64,000 nucleotides of DNA, from NCBI GenBank assembly GCA_963677605.2, contig CAXXDX010000006.1, positions 1 through 64,000 of the forward strand, written 5' to 3'. Made by a program: the position numbers and the translations under genes. Within the stretch, counting starts at the first letter, position 1. Every line of letters begins with the position of its first letter. The notes under the pieces are model-generated. The model saw only the letters and a list, made by a program, of their open reading frames with translations. It made no database searches and was not told where the DNA came from. Of this stretch, positions 8,424 through 15,677 are shown piece after piece. The stretch is from JAGLOK01 sp963677605. GTDB taxonomy: Bacteria; Bacillota; Clostridia; Christensenellales; UMGS416.

Positions 8424-10440
8424 AAAGAACAAGATATTAAACATTATGACAGCTGTGTGTTTTCTTCTAATCATAGGGGTGGTTGTGCTAAACAGCGCAA
8501 ACACCGCATATGGTGATACCACTATTGAGAAATTTTCACTTACTCAAAACAGCGACGGCACCGTAACTGTGGCGTTCATTGTTAAATTTGAAGAGTATGA
8601 TACAGCTGAAGCTCCGCCTGCTACTATTGAATATACAGATATTTCTGCAAAGACAGTATCTGCTACCTATACCGGAGAAATGAAAAAGATAGACGGATGT
8701 TTGAATTCCAGCAAAGATATATTTAAATTTTGGTATAGCGACACATTAGATATTGATATTGGAGAAAACGCCGATAATGCTGAGATTGTCTTTACTGTAA
8801 CTTCAAAAGGCATATCTGCAAGCAAGTCATTAACATATACTGTTGTTTATACAACTTCAACAAGTGCCCCAACGGACACGCCGTCACCGTCACCGTCGGA
8901 TTCACCATCACCTTCTCCGTCACCGTCACCGTCGGAATCGCCTTCGCCTTCTCCGTCACCGACAAAAAAACCGACTCCAAGACCGACTGCGAAGCCGACT
9001 GTTGCAAATGTAACACCTGCGCCAGCTACACCTACTCCCACATCGACTCCGACACCAACTCCATCACCATCACCGTCACCTACTGCTCCTCCGACTCCCG
9101 CGCCTTCGGACTTTGCTGCTCCGTGGCCGCAAAACAGCGGAGATATATCTGTAACTCAGATATTGGATACCACTGTTAATTTATCATGGACTGCAGGCAA
9201 TGATGATGTGACCGCACAGGATGACCTCCAGTATCAGGTGTACTATTCATCAAGCAACAATATATCAAACGTAGCCGACTGCGAAGCAAACGGCACAGCG
9301 TTCGGTTCATATACAGCAAACATGACATCAACTACGCTCACAGGTCTTACTCCTGCCACGACGTACTATGTTAACGTAGTTTTAAAAGACGAAGCCGGCA
9401 AAAAGAATGACTATACAATGCGTTCATTTACAAGCGGACAGGCACCTGTCCCCGGCGATTCGGGCGATTTGATTAAAAACTCCGGAGTATATACCGCGAC
9501 TGTCAACTGGACTGCTGCAACCGATGACTTTGATCCCCAAACGCAGCTTGGATATCTGGTTTATTATTCGACTTCAAACAATATTTCCACAGTGGCGCAA
9601 TGCGAAGCAAACGGCACTGCCGTGGGCAGCTATGCTCTTAACATAACAGCAAAAGACATAACGGGGCTTTCGCCTAACACTACATACTACACAAACGTTG
9701 TGGTAAGAGACGATGACGGCTTAAAAGCAAGTTATACATCGTCTGCGTTTATAACAAACCCCGCCATACCGCCAACAGCCGGCAACTCAGGCACAATTAC
9801 TACCAGCGGAATAGGCCTTACAGATACTACCCTTAACTGGACTGCCGCAACAGATGACACCACTGCGCAAAACAATCTTAACTATCAGGTATATATCTCC
9901 ACAAGCAACAATATTTCAGACGTTGCAGCCTGCGAAGCAAACGGAACTACAGTCGGATCGCTTACTCAAAACATAACAACCAAAGACCTGACAGGACTTT
10001 CGCAGGGAACAACATATTACGCAAACGTTGTGGTTGTAGATAACGACGGTCTGAAATCAGCCTACACATCAGTTTCGCTTATGACTCTTGAAGATACCAC
10101 TGGACCTACTGCAGGAAACAGCGGAACAATCACCGAAACAGGCAGCACTACAACAACGATATCGGTATCATGGACTGCAGCGACAGACGACTTTACCGCG
10201 CAGGCAAATCTTGAGTATATAGTATATTACTCCAGCAGCGACAATATATCTTCCGCCAGCGACTGCGAAGCAAACGGAACAGCTGTCGGCGGATATACAG
10301 CAAACATGACATCAAAAGAAATAACCGGGCTTGAAGTCGGACAAAACTATTATATTAACGTAGTGGTTCGCGATGAGACGGGAAATAAAACAGCTTATTC
10401 CAGACTATTTACTAATACACAGGCTTCAATGGGTTCGTAA
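8410..10440 (+). CDS. Exported protein with four fibronectin-III-like repeats
   Basis: A 676-residue exported protein. A signal or anchor segment covers residues about 8-35 with no lipobox cysteine. An N-terminal beta-rich domain (about 36-145) precedes a Pro/Ser/Thr linker (about 150-235). Four FN3-like repeats of about 110 residues follow; each begins with (N/V)xSWTAAxDD, has YQVYYSxSNNIS, the invariant CEANGT, and ends TGLxxxTxYYxNVVVxD. The protein ends at MGS with no membrane helix, unlike its neighbours. AGAGGT lies upstream of the start. It overlaps the Lgt-like gene, which suggests a functional pair, though no cysteine suitable for lipidation follows the signal segment. The single conserved Cys in each repeat is a feature in itself. 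Confidence 0.85.
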   Translation: MAKLKKNKILNIMTAVCFLLIIGVVVLNSANTAYGDTTIEKFSLTQNSDGTVTVAFIVKFEEYDTAEAPPATIEYTDISAKTVSATYTGEMKKIDGCLNSSKDIFKFWYSDTLDIDIGENADNAEIVFTVTSKGISASKSLTYTVVYTTSTSAPTDTPSPSPSDSPSPSPSPSPSESPSPSPSPTKKPTPRPTAKPTVANVTPAPATPTPTSTPTPTPSPSPSPTAPPTPAPSDFAAPWPQNSGDISVTQILDTTVNLSWTAGNDDVTAQDDLQYQVYYSSSNNISNVADCEANGTAFGSYTANMTSTTLTGLTPATTYYVNVVLKDEAGKKNDYTMRSFTSGQAPVPGDSGDLIKNSGVYTATVNWTAATDDFDPQTQLGYLVYYSTSNNISTVAQCEANGTAVGSYALNITAKDITGLSPNTTYYTNVVVRDDDGLKASYTSSAFITNPAIPPTAGNSGTITTSGIGLTDTTLNWTAATDDTTAQNNLNYQVYISTSNNISDVAACEANGTTVGSLTQNITTKDLTGLSQGTTYYANVVVVDNDGLKSAYTSVSLMTLEDTTGPTAGNSGTITETGSTTTTISVSWTAATDDFTAQANLEYIVYYSSSDNISSASDCEANGTAVGGYTANMTSKEITGLEVGQNYYINVVVRDETGNKTAYSRLFTNTQASMGS

Positions 10441-10466
10441 AACAATTTTAACAAGAAAATCGCTAT

Positions 10467-10507
10467 GGCTGGGGATTAAATGAGTTCGCTCAGACAGCTT
10501 CCCAGCC
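10467..10507 (+). terminator. Hairpin after FN3 gene
   Basis: GGCTGGG (10467-10473) and CCCAGCC (10501-10507) can form a 7-bp stem over a 27-base loop. The T run is poor, so it is a possible weak terminator or a remnant of a GGCTGGG repeat module. Confidence 0.35.
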
Positions 10508-10629
10508 GCAGCGTAACTTATAATTTGCATGTCTTTAAAACGATTGTTAAAAACAAATTAAGCATAAACTTGCACCTCTTGAATCTCCATAATTGCTGTA
10601 CAGCTTGATTAGTATGTTAAAATTAATAT

Positions 10630-11076
10630 ATGGATATATTAAATAAAACAAAAGAAGATATGGCAAAGTCCAGAATACGACTGTTATGCGAGACGACACC
10701 AACAATTACAGATCTTGAGAACGAATGGGCAAAATATAAATACCTTATTCTCGGAAAAAATCCGAACGGATATAAAAAAGTCCGGGCATTGCTTAAAAAC
10801 AAATCAGCCTACCCTGCTGACAAATTTTTTACCATCGTCGATGAATCCTTATCGATGCCTGAAAACCCAAGATATGAAGTAAACGCCGCCCAGCATGTAT
10901 TGGGATATTTTAAAAAAGTTGCCAATGCTGAGGAAAAAAAGAATGGAGTTTTCATCATAAGCCGGTACAGAAAAGGCAAGGCTGATCTTTCGGACGTAAA
11001 GCAGTCTCTTTTCCTGCTTGCTAAGAAATATAATGTTAATTATCTCTTGAGTTCATACTATTTTGTTTCTTCATAA
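10630..11076 (+). CDS. DUF1722 (YbgA-like) protein
   Basis: A 148-residue soluble protein matching the DUF1722 pattern: WAKYKYLILGKNPNGYKK (about 33-50), AAQHVLGYFKK (about 93-103), YRKGKADL, and YNVNYLLSSYYF near the end. Members occur alone or fused to DUF523; E. coli YbgA is an example. Their biochemical role is not established. There is no good ribosome site; TAAAAT at 10618-10623 lies only 6 bases before the ATG, so the message may be nearly leaderless, or translation may begin at the second ATG (10660). It lies between two surface-protein genes but shows no export signal. Confidence 0.7.
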   Translation: MDILNKTKEDMAKSRIRLLCETTPTITDLENEWAKYKYLILGKNPNGYKKVRALLKNKSAYPADKFFTIVDESLSMPENPRYEVNAAQHVLGYFKKVANAEEKKNGVFIISRYRKGKADLSDVKQSLFLLAKKYNVNYLLSSYYFVSS

Positions 11077-11095
11077 ATATATGTAATCTCTATTT

Positions 11096-11215
11096 ATGCG
11101 AGCTATTTTGCTATGGCTTATGATACTTGGCGGTGCGGTAGCTCTGTTCTGGTGTGTATTCTTGGTCGCCTTTATTTTCAGAAAGAAAACCAATCCGAGA
11201 AGCGTCAGGAGATAA
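11096..11215 (+). CDS. Possible 39-residue membrane peptide
   Basis: A short reading frame with one strong hydrophobic helix (about residues 3-28) followed by a basic tail RKKTNPRSVRR. It resembles the C-terminal anchors of the neighbouring surface proteins, so it may be a decayed anchor fragment rather than a gene. No clear ribosome site is seen. Confidence 0.3.
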   Translation: MRAILLWLMILGGAVALFWCVFLVAFIFRKKTNPRSVRR

Positions 11216-11327
11216 TCGATGTAAATTTATACTAAAATATTATGCAAACCATTGACAAACATAAAATATAATGTTTACCATATATAAGATATATGTCATT
11301 AATAAATACAGATACAAAGGCAAACAC

Positions 11328-13307
11328 ATGAAGAAGATACTCGCACTTATTATTTCGTTATTGTTTATTATTACAATTTTCCCCTCCGACGCACTGGCTG
11401 TAGAACCTCCCATTGATCTTTTAGACGGACAGACTATGGATTTATCTACAGGCTGGGTTACAAACACATCAGATAACACTCAGGTACATCAATATACCTT
11501 ATCCAGCAATTCGCTCATTCAGGTTGCAGATAATGCTACAGTTACCATTAAAGGCAGCTCAGGCGCAAATGTGCCCATCACATGCGGCGACAGCGTAATT
11601 CTAACTCTTGATAATGTCACAATAGATGTAAGTGACAGATTTGACACTTGCGCTATATATTTAACCGGAGACGCAGCACTTATACTTATCGGTGCTTCTA
11701 CACTTAAAAGCGGAGAAAACATGGCTGGAATCTGCGTGCCCAAAGATACAACACTATTGATAAAAGGCTCTGGTAAACTAACGGCTTACGGCGGTGACTA
11801 TGGTGCCGGAATTGGAGCAAGCAAGTCAGGAACCTGCGGCATGATAGACATAACAGACAGCGTTGACGTAACCGCAGTAGGCGGTATGAATGGAGCAGGA
11901 ATCGGCACAGCCTTTAACGGCTTGGACAGCACATTTTCAATAACTATCGCAGATAACGCGAAAGTATCCGCAGTTGGAGGTCCAAATTCCGCAGGGATTG
12001 GTTCAGGTTATATGGATAGCAGTTTTTATGGAGGAGTCTACATTTCAGGAAACGCCATAGTGGATGCTTCAGGCGGCTCAAATGGTTCCGGCATAGGAGA
12101 AGGCAGTTCTTCCGCTTTGCATCCTACTGTAATGATTTCCGACACTGCCACTGTAAAAGCAGTTGGAGGTTCATCTTCTTGCGGAATTGGCGGCACTTCA
12201 AATGCCGGCACAATAATTATTAGCGGAGGTAAAACATACGCCAAGGGCACAAATAAAGATGACTTAGGCGGAGTTTATTACAATATAACAATTTCAGGAG
12301 ATGCGGCTGTTTTTTTAACAACCATCTTCAACATCGTTGACTCAGTCCCATCAGGGCACAAGCAGACTACTAACCTCACCTTCAACAGCAATAACATATA
12401 CGGCTTAACAGTAGATTCATCGTGGACAACAGCCACAAACGGATATTTTAGGCTGAGCACACTTTCATATGACTTAAACGAAGGCTCAGGAACAACACCT
12501 TCTTCTGTCACTCAGCATTACAAAACAACAACGACATTAATCAATGGTTCGGGCTTTTCACGCACAGGATATACATTTAACGGATGGAACACGCAGGCAG
12601 ACGGAAACGGCACAAGCTATTCAAGCGGCGGCAGCTATACATTCTCCGCAGACACCACGCTTTATGCTAAGTGGACTGTCAACGCTACACCAACTCCCGC
12701 TCCGACAGCTGCGCCCACACCAAAGCCTACAACCGCCCCGACATCTAAACCGACATCAACATCAAACATTTCATTTGCAACATCGACACCGACACCAAGC
12801 GCGGAGCCTACATCCACACCTGGTGAAACAGCAACCGTAGATCCGACACAAGCACCGACGGCTACCTCAACTCCGATGGAAACCGAATCGCACGAGGCGA
12901 CGCCGACTGCACCCGCAACCATCACAACGGATGTAATAAACACAGATGACGGAAAAACCGTTATTAATATAGATGTAAGCTCGCTTCCTTCGAGGACAAA
13001 CTCCATAATGCTTCCAAGCGGACAGAGCGTGCCCATTGCAACTGCGGAAAACGGCATGCTTACTATTGAAGTATTTGACGGATGGCAAAACGATGACGGC
13101 AGCGTGACGCTCTATATGATTGGCGATGAGGATGTTGCATTGGGATCATATAATATCCAGACACCTGTATCAGAAGAAGATGGCGGATTCCCAAAATGGA
13201 TTTTTATACCCGTTATTGTGCTAATAATCGTCTGGGGAGCGGTTCTTACAGGGCGCGGAAAGTTGCCTCCTGAATATAATCGGCGTTCAAATAAACGTTT
13301 TCCTTAA
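11328..13307 (+). CDS. Membrane-anchored surface protein with InlB-type repeat
   Basis: A 659-residue exported protein, third of the family with 71 and 4606. A signal peptide covers residues 1-24. Residues about 130-330 are glycine-rich beta-helix-like repeats (AVGGxNGAGIGxA units). An InlB B-repeat/Flg_new module lies at about 378-448 (GYTFNGWNTQADGNGTSYS ... YAKW), then a Pro/Thr linker (about 450-530), the shared juxtamembrane domain (SLPS, LPSGQ, ALGSY), a membrane helix (about 622-642) and a basic tail. The linker is nearly the same as in the protein at 71 (SFATxTPTPSAEPT). I chose ATG 11328, with AAAGG 7 bases upstream, over an in-frame ATG at 11271. Its upstream region lacks the LytTR-type repeats. 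Confidence 0.85.
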   Translation: MKKILALIISLLFIITIFPSDALAVEPPIDLLDGQTMDLSTGWVTNTSDNTQVHQYTLSSNSLIQVADNATVTIKGSSGANVPITCGDSVILTLDNVTIDVSDRFDTCAIYLTGDAALILIGASTLKSGENMAGICVPKDTTLLIKGSGKLTAYGGDYGAGIGASKSGTCGMIDITDSVDVTAVGGMNGAGIGTAFNGLDSTFSITIADNAKVSAVGGPNSAGIGSGYMDSSFYGGVYISGNAIVDASGGSNGSGIGEGSSSALHPTVMISDTATVKAVGGSSSCGIGGTSNAGTIIISGGKTYAKGTNKDDLGGVYYNITISGDAAVFLTTIFNIVDSVPSGHKQTTNLTFNSNNIYGLTVDSSWTTATNGYFRLSTLSYDLNEGSGTTPSSVTQHYKTTTTLINGSGFSRTGYTFNGWNTQADGNGTSYSSGGSYTFSADTTLYAKWTVNATPTPAPTAAPTPKPTTAPTSKPTSTSNISFATSTPTPSAEPTSTPGETATVDPTQAPTATSTPMETESHEATPTAPATITTDVINTDDGKTVINIDVSSLPSRTNSIMLPSGQSVPIATAENGMLTIEVFDGWQNDDGSVTLYMIGDEDVALGSYNIQTPVSEEDGGFPKWIFIPVIVLIIVWGAVLTGRGKLPPEYNRRSNKRFP

Positions 13308-13396
13308 GCAAAATTATTAAAAGAATAATGTTTGGCTATTTAAGGGCAAAGTTTTTTGATATAATAACTATATAAAAGAACAAGGTGGGATTATAA

Positions 13397-13735
13397 ATGG
13401 CAAAATATCTGTTTTACGGAATGACCGATGCAAAGATGTGCTTTCAGCATGTGTTTTTAAACGCAATAGACCTTCACAACGCAGGTCATGAAGTAAAAAT
13501 TATCTTCGAAGGCGCTTCAGTGAAGCTTGTTCACGTATTCAAAAATGAAGATAACCCGCTTTATATTAAAGCAAAAGAACTCGGTCTTATAGCAGGCGTA
13601 TGCAAAGCGTGTTCTAAAGTTATGCATGTTTATGAGCACAATGTCGAGTCCGGACTTCACATGCTCAGCGACATGAACGGACACGCAGGAATGAAAAAGT
13701 ATATTGAGGATGGATATAGCGTTGTGAGCATTTAA
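13397..13735 (+). CDS. DsrE-like small cytoplasmic protein
   Basis: A 112-residue protein with a DsrE/DsrF-like fold pattern: an N-terminal strand and helix with repeated histidines (FQHVFLNAIDLHNAGHEVKI), then GLIAGVCKACSKV with a CKAC pair, and a C-terminal GYSVVSI strand. Members of the superfamily bind or relay sulfur, but many clostridial relatives are uncharacterised. The CxxC pair (about residues 74-77) is the likely reactive site. AAGGTGGG lies 8 bases before the start and a TATAAT box at 13360-13365. It stands alone between the surface protein and the pilin gene. Confidence 0.65.
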   Translation: MAKYLFYGMTDAKMCFQHVFLNAIDLHNAGHEVKIIFEGASVKLVHVFKNEDNPLYIKAKELGLIAGVCKACSKVMHVYEHNVESGLHMLSDMNGHAGMKKYIEDGYSVVSI

Positions 13736-13848
13736 GCTCAATCCTCTCATTAACAATTTGAAAAATATCTGGAAATAATTTATAATACAAAAATATATAA
13801 CAATCGGCCGTAAAAATATAAAGGCCAATTTTTTATGAGGCACTAAAA

Positions 13849-14580
13849 ATGAAGAACAAATCCAGAAAAAGCGACGGCTTTACTATTACCGAACTTATAG
13901 TTGCATTAGCCATAATCGCTATCCTTGCAAGCGTTGCAATCCCCTCTTACATTCATGTCAAAAACCGTGCGCTTAAGGAAGCGGACAACCATTCTCTTGT
14001 TGTTTTAAATCAGGCAACGGTTGCATACGGCATGATGGAAGATCTTCAAAACACCGACATTTTCGACGGAATATCCGAAAATCCGCAAAGGATAAGAACA
14101 CTGGTCGAGGCTCATTATCTTGATGAATTTGTCGAGGCTCAGCAAAGCGGAGCATCATTTACATGGGAAGTTCCCAGTCAGACTTGGGTTATAAACGGTG
14201 CGCCGGCGGACTCCGGCTCAGCGTCCGGCAATGATGTACCCGGAAGCGGAGAAGACTCCCCTGCCCCAACACCGCAACCGGATGATGAAGATGACCTTTC
14301 CGGCTATGATAATTACGATGCATCGAATGCATATCCGGACGCTAACACATATGTAGCCTACGACGGCAAGCTTTACTATAACCTTTGGTATGTTAGCGAA
14401 AACATCGCACCCGGCACGGATCAAGTCTGGCAGCAGGTAACTACCGATTGGGTTTACTACAACATTTACAATGAAAATGACACCGCAGTCTATGACGGGC
14501 ACACATATCGCGCGCGCTTTTGGACATCCGGCCAAACACCGGAAGACAGCGAGTATGGGCCTTGGGAGCTTGTTGAGTAA
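13849..14580 (+). CDS. Orphan type IV prepilin with two CBM5/12-like modules
   Basis: A 243-residue prepilin-like protein. The short leader KSRKSDG precedes FTITELIVALAIIAILASVA, the class III signal: cleavage expected after Gly, with Glu at +5 of the mature protein. After a short globular region (about 30-115), an acidic Ser/Pro/Asp linker (about 122-155) leads to two copies of a chitin-binding type 3 (CBM5/12)-like module: about 160-198 (YDGKLYYNLWYVSENIAPG) and about 205-243 (YDGHTYRARFWTSGQTPE ... GPWELVE). No prepilin peptidase, ATPase or platform gene is nearby, so it depends on machinery elsewhere. A carbohydrate-binding pilin tip or minor pilin is inferred. Confidence 0.8.
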   Translation: MKNKSRKSDGFTITELIVALAIIAILASVAIPSYIHVKNRALKEADNHSLVVLNQATVAYGMMEDLQNTDIFDGISENPQRIRTLVEAHYLDEFVEAQQSGASFTWEVPSQTWVINGAPADSGSASGNDVPGSGEDSPAPTPQPDDEDDLSGYDNYDASNAYPDANTYVAYDGKLYYNLWYVSENIAPGTDQVWQQVTTDWVYYNIYNENDTAVYDGHTYRARFWTSGQTPEDSEYGPWELVE

Positions 14581-14615
14581 GCTGGTTTTTTCAGCTATAT
14601 AGTATATAAGGATGA

Positions 14616-14642
14616 AAGCACGGCGTGAAGCTGTGCTTTTTT
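14616..14642 (+). terminator. Intrinsic terminator of pilin gene
   Basis: AGCACGGC, loop GTGAA-like, then GCTGTGCT form a stem of 7-8 bp followed by TTTTTT. Confidence 0.8.
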
Positions 14643-14722
14643 GGTGGAGATGAATTGTGTTTTATTAGTAATTTCTATCGAGGAGAGAAACTGACCTCTT
14701 TGTAAAGTATATAAAAAGTTAG

Positions 14723-14854
14723 CACCCCGATCGCCGATGCCTGTGGCAATTTAAAAGATTTTATAAAGCCAAAATCTTATAAATTCGCCTTCAATCGTCA
14801 GTATTAATAGAGGCGTTAGTAAGAATTTTGAAAACAAAATTCTTTTTGGCTGGG
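14723..14854. repeat. 130-bp dispersed double-hairpin repeat, copy 1
   Basis: The copy begins CACCCCGATCGCCGATGCC and ends TTTTTGGCTGGG. It contains two perfect 8-bp stems, AAGATTTT/AAAATCTT and AGAATTTT/AAAATTCT. Nearly identical copies are at 15051-15184 and 18461-18603, and a diverged one at 29900-30020. Confidence 0.85.
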
Positions 14855-15050
14855 AACTTGCAGGGGTTATCGCCCCTGTACCCCGTTTCGCCTATTGGCG
14901 AATTATATAACAAATTATTAAGAGCAGGGACACGCAGTGTCACTGACAAAAAAGAAAAAAGAAACCCGAGCCGCAGAAAAGTTGTTTAAGAGAATAAAGC
15001 TTATCGGCGAGGTGAAAAGGTCGGTTTGTAATAGTAAATAAGCAAATCAA

Positions 15051-15184
15051 CCTCCCCGATCGCCGATGCCTGTGGCAATTTAAAAGATTTTATAAAGCCA
15101 AAATCTTATAAATTCGCCTTCAATCGTCAGCATTAATAGAGGCGTTAGTAAGAATTTTGAAAACAAAATTCTTTTTGGCTGGGG
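15051..15184. repeat. 130-bp dispersed double-hairpin repeat, copy 2
   Basis: It differs from copy 1 at only a few positions over its whole length and keeps both perfect hairpins. Only about 200 bp separates the two copies. Confidence 0.85.
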
Positions 15185-15370
15185 AAATTCCTTCTTTTTT
15201 AAGGCGATGTCGCTTCGCTCCCCCGCTCTTTGTTTCAAACTTTCGTCTATTGCATAATAGCAGGGAGCGCGAGGGAGGCGCAGCCTCCCTCGTAAAAAAG
15301 AATTGCTCCGAGCCGATGAAAAGTTATTTAAGAGAATAAAGTTAATCGGTGAGGATAAAAGGTCGGCTGG
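15185..15370. repeat. Repeat modules following copy 2
   Basis: This stretch holds the GTCGCTTCGCTCCCCCGCTC block (also near 18610 and 25600), an imperfect inverted repeat around GGGAGCGCGAGGGAGGC, and the GAGGATAAAAGGTCGGCTGG end. No gene is seen. Confidence 0.6.
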
Positions 15371-15513
15371 AATAAATATCAAAAGAAAACCTGCAGAATA
15401 CTTTTAACAACCAGTCTTATTCCCCCTCCCACCAACAAACAAACGTCAATAATAGCAAATATGTAAATTTCTTATCCTCTTCCATTTTTTATCCAAAAAT
15501 ATTGGTCAAATAA

Positions 15514-15542
15514 TTGTTTTGCAATTTACATTGATATATAAT
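15514..15542 (+). promoter_or_regulatory. Candidate katG promoter
   Basis: TTGTTT (15514-15519), a 17-bp spacer and TATAAT (15537-15542) lie 135 bp upstream of katG, implying a leader of about 130 nt. Confidence 0.5.
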
Positions 15543-15677
15543 AGTAAATAACATATTAATTACAAAATATAATCAACTCATAGTTGGACTCAACTTTAAA
15601 AGGCAACTTTAAAATATCCAAAGCAAAAATGACTATCTCTACCACATAAAGACACATTACCGGAAGGAGAATTATCT

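Noticed and set aside
71..13307. Sortase (LPXTG) anchoring of the surface proteins
   Set aside because: None of the three has LPXTG; the C-terminal helices are followed directly by basic tails. SLPIW in the first is not a sortase motif.
15530..15552. PerR box upstream of katG
   Set aside because: The AT-rich stretch ATATAATAGTAAATAA matches only one half of the PerR palindrome and overlaps the -10 box.
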